This document shows, piece after piece, positions 25,779 through 33,480 of a DNA stretch of 64,000 bases. This DNA comes from UBA964 sp031382085 (GTDB lineage Bacteria > Pseudomonadota > Gammaproteobacteria > Steroidobacterales > Steroidobacteraceae): NCBI GenBank assembly GCA_031382085.1, contig JANMYM010000056.1, forward strand, positions 22,562-86,561, read 5' to 3'. The number at the start of each line of letters is the position of its first letter. Positions within the stretch are counted from its first letter, which is position 1. A program made the position numbers and the translations under genes. Below the pieces are notes generated by a model. It was not told where the DNA came from, ran no database searches, and was given only the letters and a program-made list of their open reading frames with translations.

Positions 25779-26306
25779 ATGCCAGCAAGACGGTCGGTGA
25801 TATTGGGAGGCATGTTCGGCGCACTCGCAAGTGCGTACGCGAAAAGCGCCACCCAGAATCCCGCGCGCACGTCGGCGGCGCCCTGGGTGCGGCGCGTTTT
25901 CCACATGTATACGGGTGCGGATGGCGCCTCGTTGATCCGCAAAGTGCCGGTGCCCAAGCTCGGTTCCTCGTCGACAGCCAGGCTGCTGCGGCGACCCGCC
26001 GAACGCGTGACGATCGGCACGATCGCGCCCGGGTTCATGATGGACTTTCACATTGCCAATCAGCCTAACTATTTGATTCCCATTTCCGGCACATTGGTTG
26101 TGCAGCTCAAGGACGGATCGAGCTGGTCGTTTGGTCCGGGCGATATTCTATTTGCCGAGGATTGCACCGGCGGCGGACATCGTTCGGGCGCCGGACCCGA
26201 TGGCTGCTTCAGCGTCTCGGTGCAGATTGCCAGGACCGGCCATTGCGATTTGATGACCGCCAGTCAGGCGAATGTCTTGTTAGGTGGCGACGTATCGACC
26301 CCGTGA
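25779..26306 (+). CDS. Cupin-domain protein with export leader
   Basis: A 175-residue protein with an N-terminal leader (PARRSVILGGMFGALASAYA). The opening of the mature part, VFHMYTGADGASLI, matches the cupin-like protein at 3569-3976. The first cupin-like motif region has GFMMDFHIANQPNYLIPISG, then a GPGDILFAEDCTGGGHRS segment equivalent to the second motif. Several metal-ligand positions are not histidine, so metal binding is uncertain. The stop TGA overlaps the GTG start of the following transporter (GTGA), so the two are translationally coupled, paralleling the cupin/GPH association at the left end of the window. Confidence 0.75.
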   Translation: MPARRSVILGGMFGALASAYAKSATQNPARTSAAPWVRRVFHMYTGADGASLIRKVPVPKLGSSSTARLLRRPAERVTIGTIAPGFMMDFHIANQPNYLIPISGTLVVQLKDGSSWSFGPGDILFAEDCTGGGHRSGAGPDGCFSVSVQIARTGHCDLMTASQANVLLGGDVSTP

Positions 26307-27667
26307 GCGAAGCCTCATGGCGGATGCGTATTGGCTGGGGTCTTGGATCGCTGCCGGGCAGTGCGCTCAGCGTGACCGCGAATGTCCTGCTGTTACGATT
26401 CATGACCGACACGTTAGGCATGGCTGCGGCGCTCGCGGGGTCATTGTTCGCAGTCGCGAAGTTGTGGGACGCTGTCGTCGATCCCTTCATTGGCCGGCTC
26501 ACTGACCGGATCCGCACGCCCTGGGGCCATCGCTTGCCGTGGATTCTCGCCGGCGGGTTGCTGAGTGCGCTGGTGCTGGTGGCGGCGTTCGCGGCGCCGC
26601 TGGCCGACGGAACCGGGCTGATTGTGTACATGATGGCCATGATGTTGTTGTTCGCGACCAGCTATTCGATTCTGATGATTCCGTATCTCGCAATGCCGGC
26701 GGAAATGGCAGTCAGCTATCACGGCCGCACGCAGATGATGGCGATTCGAGTGCTGTGTTCGTCCGCCGGCACGACCCTGGGTCTCGCAGTGGCGCCGATA
26801 CTGCTCGCGCACTGGGGCGCCACGCGTACGGGCCACACCAAGGTTGCAATGTTGATTGCCGTTGTCGCGGTTGTGACGACGATTCTCTGCGTCTGGATGA
26901 TTCGCGATGCACCGCGGCCAGTGCGCCCCAACGTGCCGCAAATCACAGTGCGCGAGCAATGGCGGTTGACGGTCGCCAATCGCCCTTTCATCTGGCTGCT
27001 AACGGCCAAGTTTCTGTACTTCATCGTGCTGGCCTGCAGCATCACCACCTTCGCTTACTTCACGAAACACGTGCTAAAGACTTCCGACGCCTGGCTCGGC
27101 ACGTTTCTCATGTTGCAATCGCTGGCGGTTGTTGTCTCTCAGCCGTTGTGGTTGCGCATCGCGCGCGTGGCCGGAAAAAAGGCCGGCTTCATGATGGCGG
27201 GATCGGCCTATGGGCTGGGGCATTTGTCGTGGTGGTTTGCGACGCCGACCGAACCTGTGGCGCTGATCTTTGCGCGTGCGGCATTCATCGGCATCGCGGG
27301 TGGCGGCACGTTTTTATTCATGCAGGCGATGTTGCCCGATGCCCTGGAATTTGATCAGCTGAGCACGGGCCAGAACCGGGCAGGTGTTTTTACGGGCGTA
27401 TTTGTTTTTGTCGAACAGGCGGCCGGCGCGCTCGCCGCAGCGCTGATCGGATTGCTGCTTGGGGCCATGGGCTATGTCGCGGCTACCGAAGGACGAATCG
27501 CAGCGCAACCGGCAGGCGCGGTGCTTGGCATCTATCTGTGCGTGTCGGTCATTCCGTTCGCAGTACAGCTGGCATCGTTGTTAGCCATGTCGCGCTACAA
27601 TCTGTCGGCTGACACGCTGGAAAAACTGCGGGCGCGGTCCGCATTGACGGGCGCCGAGATCGGGTGA
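26303..27667 (+). CDS. GPH-family (MelB-like) symporter, second copy
   Basis: A 454-residue, 12-helix carrier. Near residue 52 it has AKLWDAVVDPFIGRLTDRIR followed by TPWGHRLPWI, the GPH/MelB sodium-site region. It parallels the transporter at 243-1622 in length, motif placement and gene neighbours. The frame is open upstream, but GTG at 26303 overlaps the cupin stop and gives the usual N-terminus (SEASWRMRIGWGLGSLPGSA). A substrate cannot be named. It is followed by a short remnant of a cupin-like gene and then by the convergent PhyH gene. Confidence 0.85.
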   Translation: MSEASWRMRIGWGLGSLPGSALSVTANVLLLRFMTDTLGMAAALAGSLFAVAKLWDAVVDPFIGRLTDRIRTPWGHRLPWILAGGLLSALVLVAAFAAPLADGTGLIVYMMAMMLLFATSYSILMIPYLAMPAEMAVSYHGRTQMMAIRVLCSSAGTTLGLAVAPILLAHWGATRTGHTKVAMLIAVVAVVTTILCVWMIRDAPRPVRPNVPQITVREQWRLTVANRPFIWLLTAKFLYFIVLACSITTFAYFTKHVLKTSDAWLGTFLMLQSLAVVVSQPLWLRIARVAGKKAGFMMAGSAYGLGHLSWWFATPTEPVALIFARAAFIGIAGGGTFLFMQAMLPDALEFDQLSTGQNRAGVFTGVFVFVEQAAGALAAALIGLLLGAMGYVAATEGRIAAQPAGAVLGIYLCVSVIPFAVQLASLLAMSRYNLSADTLEKLRARSALTGAEIG

Positions 27668-27763
27668 ATGAGCGACGTTTATTGTCTTTACGGCGCCAGC
27701 GAGGGTAAATCGCGACTCATCGAGACAGCGTTGCGACTCGACGATCAATCAAGGGGTTGCGTA
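27668..27763 (+). pseudogene. Remnant of a cupin-like gene
   Basis: An ATG immediately after the GPH stop opens MSDVYCLYGASEGKSRLIET, which matches the start of the cupin-like protein at 3569-3976 (MSIYGLYSGADGHSHLVEL). After about 22 codons the resemblance ends and the frame continues only as antisense of the PhyH gene. The likely history is a third cupin copy that lost its body, perhaps when the PhyH gene was placed next to it. A new short overlapping gene is possible but less likely. Confidence 0.4.
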
Positions 27764-28600
27764 TCAACCGGCGGCGCGCCGCCCGGCTTCGGGCGTCCGT
27801 TGCCAGAGAACGGGGAAGAACTCGCCGTCAGGCGCCTGGCCTTCTGGCATGTTGGTCACGCCCGGGATGGGCGCCTTGTACGGTGCCGGATACCAGCGCA
27901 CGTCGTCACCGAAAACCCGGACCGCGAGGCCGATGCGCGGCACATCGCTTGAGGCGTTGCCTTTGGAAAAATGCGGCGTATGCGGATGAAACACGACCGC
28001 GTCACCGGGCTCCATGTCAAAGGAGACGATGCGAAACGCAAATTGCGGATCCGCGCGCAGCTTTTCGAAATCCGGGCAGACGCCGTTAGCCTGATCGGGC
28101 CGAAAGCCGAACTTGAGGCCGCGCTCGATGCAGTAGCGGTGATAGCCTGCCACGTACTGGACGCGCCCGTTGAGCGCGTTGACGGGCGAAAACGCGGTCC
28201 AGATGTTAGGCGCCATTTCGCCGACCACCGGCCACGCGGTTTCGTCGCAATGCCAGGCCATGATCTTGGGCGAGCCCGGCGGCTTCACAAACAGATGATC
28301 GTGATACAGGCGAATCGCATTCGCGCCGATCACACGCCCGACGACTTCGCCGATCGGTGAGCGCAACGCAAAGTCGCGAAATGCGCCCGCGTTACGCGAC
28401 ATGAAGCACACTGAAGTCATCGCCCCGTGGGACGGACCGAGGATTCCGTGTTGCCCGGGTTCGGCGATCACTTTCTCTATCGCCGCCTGCATGGTGGAAA
28501 TCCACTCGGCGTCGAGCATGCCACGTATCAGGACAACACCATCGCGACGGTAGGTATCGATGTGCTGCTGAGTGACGGGGTACAACGGTTGCGAGTTCAT
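27764..28600 (-). CDS. Phytanoyl-CoA dioxygenase (PhyH) family protein
   Basis: A 278-residue Fe(II)/2-oxoglutarate-dependent oxygenase. The facial triad is visible: H-x-D in AWHCDET (near 116-120) and the distal His in HTPHFSKGN (near 210). An arginine for 2-oxoglutarate is present in the following DVPRIGLAVRV strand. The family hydroxylates unactivated carbons or removes halogen or methyl groups; the substrate here is unknown. The ATG at 28600 faces the IclR gene across 217 bases that contain an operator-like palindrome and a half-site (AAATTCC at 28642-28648), so it is probably regulated by that IclR protein. Confidence 0.88.
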   Translation of the reverse strand: MNSQPLYPVTQQHIDTYRRDGVVLIRGMLDAEWISTMQAAIEKVIAEPGQHGILGPSHGAMTSVCFMSRNAGAFRDFALRSPIGEVVGRVIGANAIRLYHDHLFVKPPGSPKIMAWHCDETAWPVVGEMAPNIWTAFSPVNALNGRVQYVAGYHRYCIERGLKFGFRPDQANGVCPDFEKLRADPQFAFRIVSFDMEPGDAVVFHPHTPHFSKGNASSDVPRIGLAVRVFGDDVRWYPAPYKAPIPGVTNMPEGQAPDGEFFPVLWQRTPEAGRRAAG

Positions 28601-28713
28601 GTGCTCAGCGCGCGTGTTGATCTTAAGTTGTGCAAAGCCGCAAATTCCATATCCACATGATCAGTATGATTGCGCATTATTTTGCACTGCGATCTGAACC
28701 CGTTCAGGTCGCT

Positions 28714-28731
28714 AATTCCAGTATTGGAATT
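28714..28731. promoter_or_regulatory. IclR-type operator-like palindrome
   Basis: AATTCC-AGTATT-GGAATT is a perfect six-base inverted repeat with a six-base spacer. It lies between the divergent PhyH and IclR genes, 87 bases before the IclR start. It matches the palindrome at 1710-1729 by the other IclR gene, and the spacers end alike (TATT). A half-site (AAATTCC, 28642-28648) lies 42 bases upstream of the PhyH start. Confidence 0.55.
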
Positions 28732-28817
28732 GCAGGCCCAGTCGGGTCATCCGTTGTCGCACCGGCCACCAGTCAGGATGGTAGCGTCGCCCTCTGGTAA
28801 GTCTGGAGGTCTCAGCC

Positions 28818-29678
28818 TTGGCCACTCAGTACCAAGATTTGGTTGATACAACGTTGATTCGAAAAATTTCCAGCGCTGACCATGAGACCAAGTCTCTGCT
28901 GAAAGGCCTGCGCATTATCGAAGCCGTTAATCGCTGGCCCGGCATGATTCTCGCGCATATTGCATTGCGCTGTGGCCTGCCGCGCACCACTACGCATCGT
29001 ACGCTGCGCACCCTCGAGCAAAATGGCTTCGTCTATCGCGACGAGGCAACCGGTCGATTTTTTCCTTACCGGCGTGTGTTAGCTCTGTCGAGCGGCTTTG
29101 ATCCGGTTGCCAGGGCGACAGCATCAGTGCGTGACGAATTCGCCGAGTTGGGCCCCAAGGTGAGCTGGCCCATGCATTTTGCGACACCGTTGCTGAATGT
29201 CGACGATCCACAAATGCGGCTGGAGGCGTCCACCGACTACGTCAGTCCGCTCGCAGTCGAGAAACTGCTGCCCGGGAAATCGATTCCGCTGCTGCAATGC
29301 GCCGCGGGACTCGCATGGTTGTCATCGGTGCCGCAAAATGTTTGCGCGCCGATCCTGGATCGTGCCATGCGCAGCCATTGCGAGCGGCCGGCGCAGAAGC
29401 GCTGGACCAGGCCCGCGATCGAGGAAACGCTCAATCTCGTCAGGCGTCGCGGCTTTGCGGATTTCTACTGGCTGTGCCGTCATACGAACATGGTCGGGCT
29501 GTCAGTGCCGGTGCAGATCGATACAGAACGGTCGGCGGCCTTGACCGTTCGCTTTGCTGAATCGGCAGTGCCCGTCAAAGAGGCGGTGGCAAAATTCTTG
29601 CCGGTGTTGCGCGCCGTGGCCGCGAAAGTCAGCCTGCAGACGGGTGCTGCAGAGCCGATGACAATGCAGGCGTCCTGA
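28818..29678 (+). CDS. IclR-family transcriptional regulator
   Basis: A 286-residue regulator. A 25-residue N-terminal extension precedes the winged helix-turn-helix (SLLKGLRIIEAVNR..., recognition part IALRCGLPRTTTHRTLRTLEQNG, about 48-70), and the effector domain covers about 95-270. The likely start is TTG at 28818, supported by GGAGG eight bases upstream and the absence of a better ATG. Many IclR proteins with a long linker before the first helix regulate aromatic catabolism. It is divergent from the PhyH gene and probably controls it through the palindrome at 28714-28731. Confidence 0.88.
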   Translation: MATQYQDLVDTTLIRKISSADHETKSLLKGLRIIEAVNRWPGMILAHIALRCGLPRTTTHRTLRTLEQNGFVYRDEATGRFFPYRRVLALSSGFDPVARATASVRDEFAELGPKVSWPMHFATPLLNVDDPQMRLEASTDYVSPLAVEKLLPGKSIPLLQCAAGLAWLSSVPQNVCAPILDRAMRSHCERPAQKRWTRPAIEETLNLVRRRGFADFYWLCRHTNMVGLSVPVQIDTERSAALTVRFAESAVPVKEAVAKFLPVLRAVAAKVSLQTGAAEPMTMQAS

Positions 29679-29850
29679 TTCTCACTTCCAGGGATTCTGA
29701 GTCTGTTTTGGCGGGTCGGTGACAAGACCTGGAAAGACACCATGCTCCTGCACTTGACGCAGCCCGAATCACGCGTGCGGGGGGTAGCCCCGACCTGTCG
29801 AACCGGCCTGCCATCGATGCCTGTTTTTTTCCACGGTTAGCGGTGTACCA

Positions 29851-31386
29851 ATGCAGCGCTTATCCGCCGTTTTTTTCCTGATAGCGGTCAGCATTGCCGC
29901 AGTCGCTGATGCTGCGCCCCGTGAACTCGTTCGCATCGACAGCGGGCGCCTCCGGGGCTTTACCGCAGGCGACATTGTTAGCTTCAAGGGCATCCCATTT
30001 GCTGCGCCGCCGGTCGGTCAACTGCGATGGCGTGCGCCGCAGCCTGCACAGCCATGGCCGGGTGTCCGCGCCGCCACAGAGTTCGGAAGTGCCTGTCTGC
30101 AGCCGGCCTCGCGGGCTGCATCTTCCCCGTCCCTGGGCGCACCCATCAGTGAGGATTGCCTTTACCTCAACGTCTGGCGACCGGCCAGCCCGAAAGGACT
30201 GTTGCCGGTCATGGTGTGGATTTACGGCGGGGCACTCGTCAGAGGTGCGACCTCGATAGCCACGACCGACGGCGCCGCGTTAGCACGCCGCGGTGTCGTT
30301 TTGATCTCGATCGGCTACCGAGTCGGTTACCCCGGGTTTTTTGCACACCCGACACTGACGCGCGAGGCCGCCGATGGCGGGCGCCTTGCAAACTATGGGC
30401 TCATGGACCAGGTCGCCGCACTGCAGTGGGTGCGAAAAAATATCCGCGCGTTTGGCGGCGATCCTTCGCGAGTAACCATTTTTGGTCAGTCGGCGGGCGC
30501 TCTGTCGGTCGAAGCTTTGTTAGTCAGTCCCGCGGCGCGAGGGCTCTTTCACCGCGCAATCGTGCAGTCTGGTTACTACCGTGGTTCGTATCCGCGCATC
30601 GCGGAGCGCGCGCCGGATGGGCGCAATTCTGCGGAGGAAGACGGCATCGCCGCGCTTAAGACTATCGGTGTAGAGATTATGGACGTCGTCTCGCTGCGAA
30701 ACCTGACAACGCAGCAGTTGCAATCGCTGCCGCCTTACGGCGTCAGCGGCGCAATCCCGGCGATCGATGGCCAATACATCGTCGAAGACCTATGGACCTC
30801 GCTGCGCAATGGCCGCATGGCTCCGGTGCCGCTGATGGTAGGCGCAACCAGTCAGGAGACGCCGAAGATGCCACCGGACATACGTGTGCAGTTTCGAGCG
30901 GTCATGCAAACATTTATTCACCCGGACGAAGAGACGGCACTTGTGCCCGTGTACGGTGGTCAGGAAGGGCTCGATCAGAGTCTGAGCAGCGACTTCACGT
31001 TTGCGGCGATGATGCGCAGCCTTGCCGAGATCCATCTGGCTAACAAGCACCCGGCTTATCGTTACCGCTTCGCAACGCTGCCCGATGAGGCGGCGCTGAC
31101 GCTGCAGGGTCTGCCGCACACTGGCGATCTGCCCTACGTGTTTGGCACGCTCGACACCGCGCGCTGGAAGATGCAGGCGCGCGACCGAGCGGTGTCCGAC
31201 GCGGCGATGGATTACTGGGTTGAATTTGCGCGCAGTGGCCGGCCGGCGCCCAATGGCCGTCCGGCCTGGCCGAGCGCTGCGGGCGAGCAGATCATGCTGT
31301 TTGACAACAAGGGCGCGAGACCCCAGCTTGACGATCGGTCTGATCGATATCGAGCGCTTGCCAAGATCATCGATCCGCGGTCCTGA
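29851..31386 (+). CDS. Type B carboxylesterase, exported
   Basis: A 511-residue protein with a signal peptide (residues 1-21). The type-B carboxylesterase landmarks are in order: EDCLYLNVW at 101-109, the oxyanion loop as IYGGALVRG (the more usual form is HGGG), nucleophile elbow FGQSAGA with S214, acid region GATSQET, and the catalytic His in GLPHTGDLPYVFG. The length fits the family (about 500). It should hydrolyse carboxylic esters in the periplasm. It follows the IclR gene by 172 bases and may be under its own promoter. Confidence 0.9.
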   Translation: MQRLSAVFFLIAVSIAAVADAAPRELVRIDSGRLRGFTAGDIVSFKGIPFAAPPVGQLRWRAPQPAQPWPGVRAATEFGSACLQPASRAASSPSLGAPISEDCLYLNVWRPASPKGLLPVMVWIYGGALVRGATSIATTDGAALARRGVVLISIGYRVGYPGFFAHPTLTREAADGGRLANYGLMDQVAALQWVRKNIRAFGGDPSRVTIFGQSAGALSVEALLVSPAARGLFHRAIVQSGYYRGSYPRIAERAPDGRNSAEEDGIAALKTIGVEIMDVVSLRNLTTQQLQSLPPYGVSGAIPAIDGQYIVEDLWTSLRNGRMAPVPLMVGATSQETPKMPPDIRVQFRAVMQTFIHPDEETALVPVYGGQEGLDQSLSSDFTFAAMMRSLAEIHLANKHPAYRYRFATLPDEAALTLQGLPHTGDLPYVFGTLDTARWKMQARDRAVSDAAMDYWVEFARSGRPAPNGRPAWPSAAGEQIMLFDNKGARPQLDDRSDRYRALAKIIDPRS

Positions 31387-31493
31387 TAGGGGTTCGGGTG
31401 CATCACCCGATTCCTGCATTCAGACAGTCGCGCATTGCGAGCCGTTCGCTACAGGCGTATAAGAGTCTATGTACATATCCCTATTGGAGAGTC

Positions 31494-31757
31494 GTGGTGG
31501 CCGAGGAAGCTGTTCGCTGGACGATCAAAGTACCGAAATCGACCGACATTGCCGTGCGCAGTTTGTTGGCGCAAAAGGGACTCAAGAAGGGCGACCTGTC
31601 GAAATTTGTTGACGAGGCCGCGCGGCGGCGCGTTTATCAGCAAACCGTGCAGGACGCCCGTGCCCGCAATGCGAATGTGTCACCTGCAAAATTGGTAAGC
31701 CTGATCGAAGAGGCCTTGGCAGAAGTTCGCGCAGAACGGTTCAGTACGCGTCGTTGA
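31494..31757 (+). CDS. Ribbon-helix-helix antitoxin
   Basis: An 87-residue protein. The N-terminal half (WTIKVPKSTDIAVRSLLAQK, then GDLSKFVDEAARRRV) is a ribbon-helix-helix DNA-binding fold; the C-terminal half is a charged helix that would wrap the toxin. The frame is open upstream, but GTG at 31494 has GGAGA in front and gives the expected length. It precedes the PIN-domain gene by 15 bases. As in related modules it should neutralise the toxin and repress the shared promoter. Confidence 0.75.
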   Translation: MVAEEAVRWTIKVPKSTDIAVRSLLAQKGLKKGDLSKFVDEAARRRVYQQTVQDARARNANVSPAKLVSLIEEALAEVRAERFSTRR

Positions 31758-31772
31758 CAGCAGCAGGGTCTG

Positions 31773-32225
31773 ATGCGCGTCGTCCTCGACACGAACCTGT
31801 TGATCAGCGCCTTGATTTCCGCGCGAGGTTTCCCGGCACGCTTGCTCGACGCATGGGATGAGCAGCGTTTCGAACTTGTTAGCTCCAAAGAGCAACTGGA
31901 CGAAATAAGAGCGGTTAGTCATTGTTCGCGGTTGGCGCCTTACATCGAGCGTCACGATGTGGGTCGATTCATTAATCAACTCCAGGCTGAGGCCCTGATA
32001 CTCGCTCGTTTACCGCGCGTTGATCGCTCCGTTGATCCCGCCGACAATTTTATTTTGGCGATGGCCGAGGCGTGTAAGGCCGACTATCTCGTCTCCGGCG
32101 ACAAGCGCGGCGTCTTGGCACTGAAAAGGCACGGGCGCACGCACATTGTCACCGCTCGCTCAATGGCCAATATTTTGGGTCTTAAATCAGAACGGCCAAA
32201 ATTTGCCGCGAAACGCCACAAATAA
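31773..32225 (+). CDS. PIN-domain toxin (putative ribonuclease)
   Basis: A 150-residue PIN protein. The first strand MRVVLDTNLLISALIS supplies the first acidic residue (D6). An acid lies in SSKEQLDEI, and PADNFILAMAEACKADYLVSGD carries the late acidic residues, matching the 'putative toxin component, PIN family' group (COG1569). Such toxins cleave RNA with magnesium or manganese. The gene sits directly after the ribbon-helix-helix antitoxin and ends 36 bases from the convergent end of hemA. The coding region contains a TTGTTAG heptamer, so it may have resided in this genome for a long time. Confidence 0.8.
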   Translation: MRVVLDTNLLISALISARGFPARLLDAWDEQRFELVSSKEQLDEIRAVSHCSRLAPYIERHDVGRFINQLQAEALILARLPRVDRSVDPADNFILAMAEACKADYLVSGDKRGVLALKRHGRTHIVTARSMANILGLKSERPKFAAKRHK

Positions 32226-32261
32226 GGCAACATACACAATCCGTGCGCTGCATGTAGTGCG

Positions 32262-33479
32262 CTACGCGGCGCGGACGCTGTTCCGTCGCTGCACTTCGCT
32301 CCTGAGGGCCGACAGGAACTGTTCTGCCATTGGGTCCGTGTGCAGGGCAGTGGGCGTGATGCGGAAACGCTCGGACCCCTTCGGCACCGTCGGGTAATTG
32401 ATAGGCTGCAGGTAGACGCCATGCCGGTCAATCAGCCGCTCGGCCAGTTTTTCGCAGAGCGCGGAGTCGCCGATGATGAGCGGCAGAATCTGGGACACGT
32501 TGTGGAGCGGCGGGAGCCCGGCGCTGATGAGAGCGGTCCTCAGTTCGGCGGCCAGGCTAAACAGGCGCAAACGTTCCCGATCGCTATGCCTGAGGTGACG
32601 AACACTGGCCAGTGCGGCGGCAACGACGGCCGGCGGCAGCGCGGTCGTGAAAATAAATCCGGGTGCGTTGCTGCGCAGGAAATCGACAGTCGCGGCGTTC
32701 GCCGTTATGAATCCGCCGACTGCACCGTACGCTTTGCCCAAGCCGCCTTGCAGTATGTCGACCTGGCCGATGAGTCCCGCTTTTGCCACCAGGCCGGCGC
32801 CTTCGGGACCCTGCACGCCAACAGCGTGCGTTTCGTCGACGTAGGTCAGCGCGCCGTGCAGGCGAGCGATGGCAACCAGGGCCGCGATCGGTGCGATGTC
32901 GCCATCCATGGAATAGAGCGATTCGAACGCGACAATCTTCGGTGCCTCTGGATCGCCACGTGCTAACAAACGTTGCAGGGAGTCCGAATCGTTGTGTGTG
33001 AACACTTCGCAGTGGGCGCCGCTGCGGCGCATGCCTTCGATCATTGACGCGTGGTTGTTCGCATCCGAGTAGAAAACGCAACCGGGAAGCTTGCGGCCCA
33101 GCGTTGCCAGGGTCGTATCGTTCGCGACATAGCCGGAAGAAAATACCAGCGCTGCGGATTTGTCATGCAGGTGCGCAAGTTCGGCTTCGAGCTCGACGAT
33201 CAGGTCGTGGCTGCCGGAAATATTGCGGGTGCCGCCGGCACCCGTACCATAGCGGCTCAGCGCCGCGCGACTGGCATCGATCAGCACCTGGCTCTGACTC
33301 ATGCCGAGATAATCGTTACTGCACCAGACGACAACGTCCCGGGGTGCGCGGTCCGGTCTCAGGTACAGCGCGTGCGGAAATTGGCGGTTGTTGCGTTTCA
33401 GGATGCGAAAGCGCCGGTAGCGCTGCTCGCGGTGCAGCAGCTGCAACTGGTCATCGAAAAATCCACGGTAATCGAACAT
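32262..33479 (-). CDS. hemA: 5-aminolevulinate synthase (ALAS)
   Basis: A 405-residue PLP enzyme that condenses glycine and succinyl-CoA to 5-aminolevulinate. ALAS-specific segments are present: VWCSNDYLGM (51-60), GAGGTRNISGS (80-90), SDANNHASMIEG (138-149), FESLYSMDGDIAPI (185-198), DETHAVGVQGPEGAG (215-229) and the PLP lysine K249 in GGLGKAYGAVGG. The ATG at 33479 is one base after the hemB stop. Most gammaproteobacteria make ALA from glutamyl-tRNA, so a C4-type enzyme is notable. It is the last gene of the cysJIHG-hemCBA operon and feeds the siroheme branch. Another alpha-oxoamine synthase (KBL, BioF) is much less likely given these motifs. Confidence 0.92.
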   Translation of the reverse strand: MFDYRGFFDDQLQLLHREQRYRRFRILKRNNRQFPHALYLRPDRAPRDVVVWCSNDYLGMSQSQVLIDASRAALSRYGTGAGGTRNISGSHDLIVELEAELAHLHDKSAALVFSSGYVANDTTLATLGRKLPGCVFYSDANNHASMIEGMRRSGAHCEVFTHNDSDSLQRLLARGDPEAPKIVAFESLYSMDGDIAPIAALVAIARLHGALTYVDETHAVGVQGPEGAGLVAKAGLIGQVDILQGGLGKAYGAVGGFITANAATVDFLRSNAPGFIFTTALPPAVVAAALASVRHLRHSDRERLRLFSLAAELRTALISAGLPPLHNVSQILPLIIGDSALCEKLAERLIDRHGVYLQPINYPTVPKGSERFRITPTALHTDPMAEQFLSALRSEVQRRNSVRAA

Positions 33480-33480
33480 G

